The position numbers and the translations under genes are program-made. From Calothrix membranacea FACHB-236 (GTDB taxonomy: Bacteria > Cyanobacteriota > Cyanobacteriia > Cyanobacteriales > Nostocaceae): a DNA stretch of 64,000 bases. Location of the stretch: positions 1-64,000 of the forward strand of contig NZ_JACJPX010000021.1 in NCBI RefSeq assembly GCF_014696315.1, read 5' to 3'. The notes under the pieces are model-generated. The model saw only the letters and a list, made by a program, of their open reading frames with translations, had not been told where the DNA came from and searched no databases. This document shows, one piece after another, positions 44,330-52,983 of the stretch (the first letter of the stretch is position 1; each line of letters opens with the position of its first letter).

Positions 44330-45772
44330 ATGGTTACGGCTCAAAAAAACAATATATTTCGTAAAGAAGCACTGGATCGTTTATCTTCCCCGGAACGACT
44401 GGATCAATTGATGCAGGTGGTGCAGCCAAAGAAGTGGATTCCTTTGGCGGCGTTGGGTTCTTTGGTGGCGGTGGGAGTGGCTTGGAGTGTTGTTGGTCGG
44501 ATTCCTATTACTGTGAATGGACAAGGGGTAGTGGTTTTCCCTAGTAAGGTTGTGCCTTTTCAGTCTCCGAGTTCTGGGCAGATTTTGAATTTGTTTGTGC
44601 GTCCAGGCGATCGCGTCAAGAAAGGACAGGTGATTGCAACTATCGACCAAACAGAATTGCAAGAAAAGCTGGATATGGCACGGGCCAAGCTGTTGCAGCT
44701 GCAAGAACAAGACCGCAATGCAAATTCGCTGCAAGCGCAACGCACGGTTTTAGACAAGGGTGCGACCGGGCAACAGCGTCAAGCACTGTTACAAAGTTTA
44801 GAAACTACTAAATCCGTAACGCCAATTCTCCGGGACAAGGGTTTAGAGTCGATTCGCCAAGAGAGGCGGACTTTAGAGCAACAGTTGGAAACAACGCGCA
44901 AGCTTGTCCCAACTTTTCAAGAACGGTTTGAATTGCGGCAACAATTACGCCGTGAAGGTGCTGTATCTAGTGATACAGTGTTGCAAGCGGAACAGGAATT
45001 TCTCAATAGCAAAAGCCGGATTGATGAAATTCAATCGCAACTGAAACAACTGGATGTGAAAGAAGCCGATGCCCAAAGGCAATATTTAGCTAACTTAAAC
45101 GCCACCAAAGAACTGCAAGCCCAGTTAGCAACATTAGATACTAAATTAGCTTCCCAAGCCGAACAAGATTTAGCGATCGCCACCAATCGGAAAAAAGAAA
45201 TTCAAGAAACTGAAAGAGCGATCGCGCAATTAAAATCGCAATTAAAAGATAGAAACAAAGTTATTAGCAGCTTCAACGGTCAAATCTTAGAACTGACAGT
45301 TGTTCCCGGACAAAGCTTAGAAGAAGGCGCACGTATCGGCACAATCCAAGCTCAAGATTCCACTGATAAGTTAGTGGGAGTCGCATTCTTCCCAGTTAGT
45401 GAAGGTAAAAAGATTCAAAAAGGTATGGAGTTGCAAATTACTCCCTCTACTGTGAAGCGCGAACGCTTTGGGGGAATCGTCGCCAAGGTAACCAGTGTTT
45501 CGTCTTTTCCCGTCACCAAAGAAAGTGCATCCAGCGTTGTCGGTGGTGCAGAAATTTTGCAAGGCTTAACCTCCCAAGGGCCGCAAATTCAAGTCTTTGC
45601 CGAACTTGAGCCAGATTCCGCAACTAACAGCGGTTTTCGCTGGTCATCCTCAAAGGGGCCAGAAGCCAAAGTCACCTCAGGAACCACCACCTCAGTCCGC
45701 GTCAAAGTTGACGAACAATCACCCATTTCCTTTGTCTTCCCCATACTCCGTTCTTGGAGTGGAATGTATTGA
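44330..45772 (+). CDS. HlyD-family membrane fusion protein (NHLM-type secretion adaptor)
   Basis: 480 residues from the ATG at 44330, which has GGAG 5 bases upstream; earlier codons are translated repeats. A membrane span (IPLAALGSLVAVGVAWSVVG, about 36-55) is followed by a biotinyl-lipoyl half (ILNLFVRPGDRVKKGQVIATID), a long coiled-coil hairpin (about 110-310), the second lipoyl half (GQILELTVVPGQSLEEGARIGTI) and a beta-barrel. It links the inner-membrane ABC exporter to an outer-membrane TolC-like channel, whose gene is not in this window. It is directly followed by the C39 exporter gene. Confidence 0.9.
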   Translation: MVTAQKNNIFRKEALDRLSSPERLDQLMQVVQPKKWIPLAALGSLVAVGVAWSVVGRIPITVNGQGVVVFPSKVVPFQSPSSGQILNLFVRPGDRVKKGQVIATIDQTELQEKLDMARAKLLQLQEQDRNANSLQAQRTVLDKGATGQQRQALLQSLETTKSVTPILRDKGLESIRQERRTLEQQLETTRKLVPTFQERFELRQQLRREGAVSSDTVLQAEQEFLNSKSRIDEIQSQLKQLDVKEADAQRQYLANLNATKELQAQLATLDTKLASQAEQDLAIATNRKKEIQETERAIAQLKSQLKDRNKVISSFNGQILELTVVPGQSLEEGARIGTIQAQDSTDKLVGVAFFPVSEGKKIQKGMELQITPSTVKRERFGGIVAKVTSVSSFPVTKESASSVVGGAEILQGLTSQGPQIQVFAELEPDSATNSGFRWSSSKGPEAKVTSGTTTSVRVKVDEQSPISFVFPILRSWSGMY

Positions 45773-45955
45773 TTGGGCATGGGGCATGGGGCATTGGGCA
45801 TTGGGTAATGAGTAATGAGTAATGAGTAATGAGTAATTGGTCATAGTAATTTCTCCCTCATCCCCCTCATCCCCCTCATCCCCCTCATCTCCCCCTGCAC
45901 CCTGCCCCCTGCCCCCTGCCTTTCCTCCCCGACAAATCCTTACTGAACACAAATC
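45773..45955. repeat. short tandem repeats between HlyD and C39 exporter genes
   Basis: gggcatg heptamers (45776-45805), taatgag heptamers (45806-45838), ccctcatcc nonamers (45853-45893) and ccctgcc heptamers (45897-45920). The exporter ATG follows without a clear ribosome binding site. Confidence 0.8.
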
Positions 45956-48205
45956 ATGTGGCGAACTCTTCAATCCCAGCTTGGGCGTAGATTAAAAAAA
46001 ATTCGGCGGCTGATTAGCCCTCCCGATCGCCGCCGTCGCACTCCTACTCTGTTACAAATGGAAGCGGTGGAATGTGGTGCCGCTGCATTAGGAATTATTC
46101 TTGGTTATTACAATCGTATTGTTCCTTTGGCAGAACTCCGTCTAGCTTGCGGTGTGTCGCGGGATGGGAGTAAAGCGTCAAATATTCTCAGTGCAGCCCG
46201 GATCTATGGGATGCAAGCGAAAGGCTTTAAGGTCGATTTGGATGGATTACGTAAACTAGAATGTCCTTACATTGTCTTTTGGAATTTCAACCATTTTCTA
46301 GTTGTTGAGGGATTTAGCAAAGATAAGATTTATCTAAACGATCCTGCTACTGGCCCCCGTAGAGTTTCTCCCCAAGAATTTGATCAGTCTTTTACTGGCG
46401 TAGTTCTAGTTCTGGAACCAAGTGCAGAATTCCGCCCAGGTGGACGCAAGCCCAGCCTCACGGTAGCCTTATGGGACAGGTTGCAGAGTTCGTTGGGTGC
46501 TTTGGTTTACTGTGTGATCGCTGGATTATTATTAGTAATTCCAGGTTTAGCTATTCCCGCTTTTTCGCAAACCTTTGTTGATCATGTCTTAATTGAAGGC
46601 AGAAATGATTGGTTGCGTCCCTTAATTCTCGGCATTATTTTAACCGCTATCTTAAATGGTTTTTTAACTTTACTTCAGTTACAATTTTTACGCCGTTTAA
46701 AAATTAAGCTGGCGGTGGGGATGTCCAGTCGCTTTTTGTGGCATATTCTCCGTCTTCCAGTGAGTTTTTACGATCAGCGGTTTGCGGGGGAAATTAGTAA
46801 CCGCGTTCACCTCAACGATAGTTTGGCGAACCTGCTTTCTGGCCGATTAGCTACCACAGTAATTTCCATTTTCACTGTCGTCTTTTATGGCGCAGTGATG
46901 CTGCAATATGATGTTGTTCTTACTTTAATTGGTATTGCCTTTGTAATCGTCAATATTACCGTTTGGCGTTGGGTTTCTCGGCAACGCGTCGATGCCAATA
47001 TGCGATTAATGCAAGAACAAGGCAAAGTTAGCGGCGTAGCAATTTCCGGCTTGCAAAGTATGGAAACCTTGAAGGCATCAGGGCTAGAGTCAGAATTCTT
47101 TTCCCGGTGGGCTGGTTATTATGCCAAATCTATCAACGCCCGTCAGGAAATGGATACTACTAATCAAACTGTCGGTGTTTTACCATCATTTCTCACCTCC
47201 ATTACCTCAATGCTGTTGCTGGTGGTGGGAGGCTTGCGGGTAATGGATGGCGTACTCAGTATCGGAATGTTGATTGCCTTTCAAGCCTTAATGCAAAGAT
47301 TCCTCGAACCTGTGAATAGTTTGGTGAGTCTGGCTGGTGAACTTCAAGAAATGGAAGGTAACCTCAGCCGCCTCGATGATGTTTTACATAATGCGATCGA
47401 TCCGGCGGTGAGTGAAGAAACACCTCTAGCCACAGCTTATGATGTACCGAAGGCAAATGTGCGGTTGCAAGGTTATGTGGAACTCCGTAACATTACATTT
47501 GGTTATAATCGCTCTGCTGCTCCCTTAATTGAAAATCTTAATCTTTCACTCAAACCAGGGCAACGTGTGGCGTTAGTTGGCGGTAGTGGTTCTGGTAAAT
47601 CAACCGTCGCCAAGCTGGTATGTGGATTATATGAACCTTGGGCTGGGGAGATTTTATTTGATGGGAAATCGAGAAAAGACATTCCCCGTTCAATTATTAA
47701 TCATTCACTGGCGCTGGTGGAACAAGATATCTCGATGTTTGCTGGTAGTGTGCGCGATAATCTCACCCTTTGGGATTCGACGGTACCTTTTAGTAATTTA
47801 GTTCGTGCTTGTAAGGATGCAGAGATTCAGGATGTAGTGCTTTCCATGCCTGGTGGTTACAATGCTGACTTGGCAGAAGGGGCAACTAACTTAAGTGGTG
47901 GACAGCGTCAGAGGTTAGAAATTGCCCGCGCTTTGGTGAATAATCCGGCAATTTTGGTGATGGATGAAGCTACAAGTGCGCTGGATTCTGAGGCGGAGAA
48001 GTTAATCGATCGCAAGTTGCGGGAACGGGGATGTACTTGTATTATTGTTGCCCACCGCTTAAGTACAATTCGCGATTGCGATGAGATTATTGTGTTTGAT
48101 CGGGGGAAGGTGGTGCAACGGGGTACTCATGAACAATTGCAGCAGGTGGAAGGGAAGTATTTGGAGTTGATTCGCAGCGAAGGCGAAGCGGTTGAGGAGA
48201 CGTAA
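45956..48205 (+). CDS. C39-peptidase ABC exporter (NHLM_micro_ABC1 type)
   Basis: 749 residues. The N-terminal C39 cysteine protease has QMEAVECGAAALG (Cys40), His113 in NFNHFLVVEG and Asp129 in LNDP, all catalytic residues intact. A six-helix membrane domain (about 165-460) and an ATPase domain follow: Walker A VGGSGSGKST (about 541-550), LSGGQRQR (about 646), Walker B ILVMDEATSALDS. It cuts the leader after Gly-Gly while pumping the peptide out. It lies between HlyD and the second ABC gene, and is the direct maturation partner for the six precursors. Confidence 0.93.
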   Translation: MWRTLQSQLGRRLKKIRRLISPPDRRRRTPTLLQMEAVECGAAALGIILGYYNRIVPLAELRLACGVSRDGSKASNILSAARIYGMQAKGFKVDLDGLRKLECPYIVFWNFNHFLVVEGFSKDKIYLNDPATGPRRVSPQEFDQSFTGVVLVLEPSAEFRPGGRKPSLTVALWDRLQSSLGALVYCVIAGLLLVIPGLAIPAFSQTFVDHVLIEGRNDWLRPLILGIILTAILNGFLTLLQLQFLRRLKIKLAVGMSSRFLWHILRLPVSFYDQRFAGEISNRVHLNDSLANLLSGRLATTVISIFTVVFYGAVMLQYDVVLTLIGIAFVIVNITVWRWVSRQRVDANMRLMQEQGKVSGVAISGLQSMETLKASGLESEFFSRWAGYYAKSINARQEMDTTNQTVGVLPSFLTSITSMLLLVVGGLRVMDGVLSIGMLIAFQALMQRFLEPVNSLVSLAGELQEMEGNLSRLDDVLHNAIDPAVSEETPLATAYDVPKANVRLQGYVELRNITFGYNRSAAPLIENLNLSLKPGQRVALVGGSGSGKSTVAKLVCGLYEPWAGEILFDGKSRKDIPRSIINHSLALVEQDISMFAGSVRDNLTLWDSTVPFSNLVRACKDAEIQDVVLSMPGGYNADLAEGATNLSGGQRQRLEIARALVNNPAILVMDEATSALDSEAEKLIDRKLRERGCTCIIVAHRLSTIRDCDEIIVFDRGKVVQRGTHEQLQQVEGKYLELIRSEGEAVEET

Positions 48206-48244
48206 GTTTTTATAGATGGTTTTGGGGATGAATTTCTTTTTGTC

Positions 48245-48330
48245 TCACGCAGAGACACAGAGACACAGAGAGAAAGATTAAGTTTAGATTCTCTTGCGTT
48301 CTTCTCTGCGACTCTGCGACTCTGCGTGAA
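48245..48330. repeat. inverted repeat cacgcagag ... ctctgcgtg
   Basis: cacgcagag (48246-48254) and ctctgcgtg (48320-48328) end an 83-base segment with agacacagag and actctgcg tandem repeats inside. A common interspersed repeat of filamentous cyanobacteria, here placed between two exporter genes. Confidence 0.75.
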
Positions 48331-48361
48331 ATTTTCATAGTTGTAGGAAGCAGGAATAATT

Positions 48362-51283
48362 ATGTTGGATCAAGTTCGCATTGTTAGCTTGCAGGGAGAA
48401 TATTATCAAATCAAGGGTAATGAGCCGATTATTCTGGATGATCCAGAGACTATTTGGGTTGTAAAATCTGGTTCATTGGCGGTGTTTGCGATTCCGTTGA
48501 AGGAAGGGGTGGCGGAAGGTACTCGCCGTTATTTGTTTACTACTCGCACCAGACAGGCAATGTTTGGTATTCCTAGCGATTCGCAACCCTTACCTTACCA
48601 GTTGGTGGCGGTATCGATTGAGGAAACTGAACTGTTGAAGGTTTCGGTGAAGGATTTTCGGGAATTTCTTGCTGATGGTAATGGCGAAGCTATAACTTTA
48701 ATTGAGGGTTGGATTGAGCAACTAGGATTGGCGTTATCTGTAATTACTCCCCCTGGATTACCTTTTCAAGAGGAAGGGGTACGATATTTTTCCCTGAGTA
48801 ATGGGCAAATTTTTCAACCACAGCGAGAGTTGGTATCTTGGGTACAAATCCAAAGTGGTTATGCAACTTGGATGGGTTTTGAGGAACTGTTGATTACAGC
48901 CCGATCGCAATTTTTGCCGTTGAGTGCAGATATGTGGTTCCAAGCTGAGGATATGGTTGAACTTGAATCTCTCAGTACCTCTGATATTCACGATCCTGAG
49001 ACTCTGCTGGCGGGGATGGCGCAACTGCACATATATGTTTTGGGAAGCCTGTATCTTTTAGAACAGGAGGAAACTGAGGCCGAAACACAACGCTTTCAAG
49101 AACGCCAACACCTCAATTCTCAGGTGATGGAGGAAACCCTGAGTGAGTTAGCTTTTTTACTTAAGCCTGCTGATGGTGGTAGTTTTGAGGTAGGAATTGT
49201 TAACGATCCCCAGCAAGCTTTGTTGATTGCGGCGGGTGCGGTGGCGCGAACTTTGGGTGTAACAATTCGTCCGCCGGCGAAGTCGGAAGATATGAAACGG
49301 ATTCAAGATCCTCTACAAGCGATCGCCCGGGCTTCTCGTTTGCGGATGCGAACGATTTCTTTACAAGGTAAGTGGTGGAAGAAAGATAGCGGTGCGATGC
49401 TAGCTTACACCATAGAAGATAATCACCCAGTAGCGTTGTTACCTGTATCGGATACCCGCTATGAAATGTTCGATCCCATCAGGCGATCGCGCACACTAAT
49501 TAATAGTAGAACTGCGGCTAGACTGGCGTTGACTGGTTACACTTTTTACCGCCCTTTACCAGATAAAGTCCTCAGTACCCTGGACTTGTTAAAGTTTGCG
49601 CTGGAAGGACATTACAAGGAATTGATGGTTGTCGTGATTGCGGGTGTGGCGACGACTTTATTAGGGATGATTACGCCCCAAGCTACCGCTATCTTAATTG
49701 ATAGTGCCATTCCCGATGCCGCTCGCGGTTTATTAGTTCAAATTGCTTTAGGATTGTTGGCTACAGCCTTTGGTAGCACGCTGTTTCAACTAGCCCAAGG
49801 TTTCGCCATTATGCGAGTAGAAACCTTTGCTGATGCTACTACCCAAGCGGCAGTTTGGGATCGGCTGTTGAATTTGAAAGCTTCGTTTTTCCGTAAGTTC
49901 TCAATTGGGGATTTAAATTCACGGGTAAGTGCGGTGAGTCAAATCCGCCAAAGGCTGAGTAGTACGGTTTTAAGAAGTATATTTACCAGCTTATTTGCAT
50001 TATTAAATTTAGGATTGCTGTTTTATTACAACGGTTCCCTAGCGTTAATTGCTTTAGTGGTAGCGTTGGTGAATATTGGTGTGACTTTATTTTCCGGTAT
50101 TTCCACCCTGCGGAAAGTTCGCCCCTTACTAGAATTACAAGGGCAACTTTTAGGGGTGATGGTGCAGTTAATTAACGGTGTTACTAAACTGCGAGTTGCT
50201 GGTGCTGAAGCCCGCGCCTTTGCTTTTTGGGGTAAACAATATAGTCAGCAAATTAAATGGATGCTGAGTACTCAAAATATTGAGGATATTGTGGCGGTAA
50301 TTAATAAAATTCTGCCAGCCTTAACCACAGCTTGTCTGTTTTGGTTTGCTACTAGTTTAATTCAGGAATCCCAATCAGGTGGTTTATCTACGGGTGTATT
50401 CTTAGCCTTTAATGCGGCATTTGGAACATTTATTGGTGGTGCTACCAGCCTCAGCAGTACAGTTGTAGATGTCCTGCAAATCGTGCCATTGTGGGAACGC
50501 GCACAGCCGATTTTGGCAGCTAAACCGGAAGTAGACACAGAAAAAGCTGATCCTGGGCGACTTTCTGGGCGGGTAGTAGTGGATCATGTGATTTTCCGCT
50601 ATCGCGATGACGGGCCTTTAACCTTAGATGATGTGAGTATCCACGCCGAACCGGGAGAATTTATCGCCTTTGTGGGTGCTTCTGGAAGTGGAAAATCCAC
50701 ACTGTTCCGCTTATTACTGGGGTTTGATGCACCGGAATCAGGGACAATTTACTTTGATGGGCAAGATTTAGCGGGGTTAGATGTCCATGCAGTCCGCCGA
50801 CAATTAGGCGTAGTGATGCAAAATAGCCGCTTAACATCTGCCTCTCTCTTTGAAAATATTGCCAGTGGTGCGACAATCACAATGGATGAAGCCTGGGAAG
50901 CAGCACGGATGGCTGGCTTTGCTGAAGATATTGAATCCATGCCTATGGGAATGCACACCGTCATTAGTGAAGGTGGTAGCAACCTTTCGGGTGGACAACG
51001 CCAGCGTTTATTAATTGCGCGATCGCTCGTTTTAAAACCGAAAATCCTGTTATTTGACGAAGCCACCAGCGCTTTAGATAACCGCACCCAAGCAATTGTT
51101 AGCCAAAGCTTAGAACGGTTAAAAGTGACCAGAATTGCGATCGCTCACCGTCTCAGCACCATTCGCAACGCTGATCGTATCTATGTATTCCAAAATGGTC
51201 GTGTTGTTCAAGAAGGCAGTTTTCATCAACTCGCCAATCAACCAGGACTCTTTGCTCAACTCATGGCGAGACAGAAGCTTTAG
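48362..51283 (+). CDS. second ABC exporter ATPase (NHLM_micro_ABC2 type)
   Basis: 973 residues. The N-terminal region contains a beta-roll resembling a cyclic-nucleotide-binding fold (about 10-110) and further helical sequence to about 400 with no C39 protease. A membrane domain (about 415-690) and an ATPase follow: Walker A VGASGSGKST (about 770), LSGGQRQR (about 878), Walker B ILLFDEATSALDN. The length and order match the ATP-binding partner that accompanies C39 exporters in NHLM clusters. It probably forms a heterodimer with the 749-residue protein. Starts with ATG, 156 bases after it. Confidence 0.9.
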   Translation: MLDQVRIVSLQGEYYQIKGNEPIILDDPETIWVVKSGSLAVFAIPLKEGVAEGTRRYLFTTRTRQAMFGIPSDSQPLPYQLVAVSIEETELLKVSVKDFREFLADGNGEAITLIEGWIEQLGLALSVITPPGLPFQEEGVRYFSLSNGQIFQPQRELVSWVQIQSGYATWMGFEELLITARSQFLPLSADMWFQAEDMVELESLSTSDIHDPETLLAGMAQLHIYVLGSLYLLEQEETEAETQRFQERQHLNSQVMEETLSELAFLLKPADGGSFEVGIVNDPQQALLIAAGAVARTLGVTIRPPAKSEDMKRIQDPLQAIARASRLRMRTISLQGKWWKKDSGAMLAYTIEDNHPVALLPVSDTRYEMFDPIRRSRTLINSRTAARLALTGYTFYRPLPDKVLSTLDLLKFALEGHYKELMVVVIAGVATTLLGMITPQATAILIDSAIPDAARGLLVQIALGLLATAFGSTLFQLAQGFAIMRVETFADATTQAAVWDRLLNLKASFFRKFSIGDLNSRVSAVSQIRQRLSSTVLRSIFTSLFALLNLGLLFYYNGSLALIALVVALVNIGVTLFSGISTLRKVRPLLELQGQLLGVMVQLINGVTKLRVAGAEARAFAFWGKQYSQQIKWMLSTQNIEDIVAVINKILPALTTACLFWFATSLIQESQSGGLSTGVFLAFNAAFGTFIGGATSLSSTVVDVLQIVPLWERAQPILAAKPEVDTEKADPGRLSGRVVVDHVIFRYRDDGPLTLDDVSIHAEPGEFIAFVGASGSGKSTLFRLLLGFDAPESGTIYFDGQDLAGLDVHAVRRQLGVVMQNSRLTSASLFENIASGATITMDEAWEAARMAGFAEDIESMPMGMHTVISEGGSNLSGGQRQRLLIARSLVLKPKILLFDEATSALDNRTQAIVSQSLERLKVTRIAIAHRLSTIRNADRIYVFQNGRVVQEGSFHQLANQPGLFAQLMARQKL

Positions 51284-51377
51284 TGGAGTGCGATCGCCTA
51301 AATGCTACCTGTAAACATGATTAAAAAATAGTGTGCGTTGTTGCCAAGCGCAACGCACCAGCGAAAATTTTTAATAT

Positions 51378-51509
51378 ATTGATGTTGCAATACTTGTCGG
51401 TTAAGGGGAAAAGGGGCAAGAAAAAACCTTTTCCCCTTCCCCTTTCACCTTTTCCCCAAACTAAACTCCGCGTTGAAAATCCTTAACCGAGCAGTATTGA
51501 TTGATGTTG
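51378..51509. mobile_element. 112-base MITE-like element with 10-base target duplication, copy 1
   Basis: attgatgttg occurs at 51378-51387 and 51500-51509. Between them, 51388-51499 begins caatacttgtcggttaagg and ends with the complement of caatactgctcggttaagg, giving 19-base terminal inverted repeats with two mismatches. The inside is a purine/pyrimidine hairpin (ggggaaaagggg/ccttttcccc). No coding capacity, so a transposase elsewhere would be needed. A second copy lies inverted at 58830-58978. Confidence 0.82.
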
Positions 51510-51534
51510 TGATTTCTGGAAGAAATTACGCAAA

Positions 51535-51780
51535 TCAGAAAGCAATAGCAGCTTTGGAGAAAGCAATATCTTCTTTTGCTTGCTAAATATACCGAATTGA
51601 ATAAGCGATAGCAACTTTGGAGAAAGCAATATCTACTTTTACTTGCTGAATATACCGAATTGAATAAGCAAAAGCAGCTTGTAAGAAAGCAATAGCAGCT
51701 TTTGCTGACTAAATATATCAAAATGAGAAAGCAAAAGTAGCTTTTGAGAAAGCAATATCTACTGTGGAGAAAGCAATATT
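51535..51780. repeat. 63-base minisatellite
   Basis: Units start at 51560, 51623 and 51686, each beginning aaagcaata and 63 bases long, with partial units before and after. The third differs most. Each unit contains a 21-base sub-period (first and last thirds agree at about 13 of 21 bases). Because 63 is divisible by three, the minus strand reads a 21-residue Cys/Phe/Tyr-rich repeat, but no gene is credible. Confidence 0.85.
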
Positions 51781-52110
51781 TGCTTTTGCTGATTCAAAAA
51801 GGCGATCGCTTATCTGAGTAGGATGCGTTATTAACGCATCCTACAAAGTACTTATGGCGAGACAGAAGCTTTAGCTTTTGGCCTATGCTAATATCTAACT
51901 TCATTAAGAAGAATAGTATAAAAGTAAGGGCATGGCAGTGCCATGCCCCTACCTGCTTATTTAATAGGACTTCCGTACTGATGAGTATGAGTTCTATAAA
52001 GGCTTGTGCCAATTCTCACTTCATCGTTTATCCTTTCTTCGGTCAATTTTTTAATCTACAAATACCTAAAAATTTGGAACAGGGAAAAGTCAGCCATTTT
52101 GACTCTGCTG

Positions 52111-52761
52111 TCAAATCTTGCAAGAAACCCAAATACCACGGCCATGTTTGGCAAATTCATCGATGGTTTGCCCTGAAAGCTCATGATTGGTCATATTTTG
52201 CAGCATCGCTAAAGGTAGAGTGAGAGAATTTGCACCCGCTTGCAGGGAGGCTACTGCTTCTTCTGGAGATTTGATACTAGCCGCCATAATTTTTGTATCG
52301 CTACCTTTCACCACATTAGCCATTTGCTGTACTAAGGCTATGCCATCACCTAAAAGTTTAGTAGCTCGATTAACATAGGCGATCGCATATTTTGCACCCG
52401 CTTCTTTGGCTACGGCGGCTTGTGCTGCACTATAAATTCCTGTCACCGCACAGGGAATTTCCCCCTGTAATGCTGCAACAACCTGAAAACCAACTAATGC
52501 TGCAGGAATTTTTAATACAGTTTGCTGACCAATAATTTCAAAAGCCGCCCGCCCTTCTGCTAACATCTCATCAAAATCAGATGACATTAGCTGGTAAAAC
52601 AATGGGCCTGTAGTTAACTGTGCCAATCGTTTGAGTGTAGTCTCTACTGGTAAATCGCTTTTTGCCAAAAGAGTTGGGTTGGTCGTGATACCCTTTACCC
52701 AACCTAATTCCTTAGCAGCCTGGGCTTCAGCGATAATTGCCGAATCGAGATAAATGCTCAC
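52111..52761 (-). CDS. transaldolase/fructose-6-phosphate aldolase family protein
   Basis: 216 residues. SIYLDSAIIAEAQ, GITTNPTLLAKS and the Schiff-base lysine in TVLKIPAAL (Lys84 from this start) show the small TalC/FSA group, with YVNRATKLLGDG and MAASIKSPEEAVAS later. It carries out aldol cleavage or transfer on sugar phosphates; aldolase and transaldolase cannot be told apart by eye. The GTG at 52761 is preceded by GGAG at 6 bases and starts exactly at the strand; a TTG at 52773 lies upstream of that site and is rejected. Confidence 0.85.
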   Translation of the reverse strand: MSIYLDSAIIAEAQAAKELGWVKGITTNPTLLAKSDLPVETTLKRLAQLTTGPLFYQLMSSDFDEMLAEGRAAFEIIGQQTVLKIPAALVGFQVVAALQGEIPCAVTGIYSAAQAAVAKEAGAKYAIAYVNRATKLLGDGIALVQQMANVVKGSDTKIMAASIKSPEEAVASLQAGANSLTLPLAMLQNMTNHELSGQTIDEFAKHGRGIWVSCKI

Positions 52762-52983
52762 GTAATGCTCCAAAGAAAGGTTGTGTCGCTGTCATTCTAC
52801 AGCTGATAGGAAGGGGAATGGGGACTGGGAAAAGGCTGACACTCAGAACTCAGCACTCAGCACTCAGCACTCAGAACTGTTGCCAGTATACTTAGCTTCG
52901 CAAAAATCAAAAATTAGTTCTATCTCAATACCTTATATATATTTAATATATTTCGTGGGCAAAACCACAGGATGGGGTGAGCG

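Larger units (their letters stand above)
51284..52110. other. repeat-dominated region after the peptide island
   Basis: No gene believed. Contents in order: a ggtgcgttg-type hairpin (51330-51361), a MITE-like element with target duplication (51378-51509), a 63-base minisatellite (51535-51780), a gatgcgttattaacgcatc palindrome (51820-51845), a gggcatggcagtgccatgcccc palindrome (about 51928-51950) and plain sequence to the aldolase gene. A minus-strand open frame at 51461-51721 exists only because the minisatellite unit is divisible by three. Confidence 0.65.

Noticed and set aside
51461-51721. Minus-strand cysteine-rich repeat protein
   Set aside because: It lies on a MITE-like element plus a 63-base minisatellite whose period is divisible by three; no start signals.
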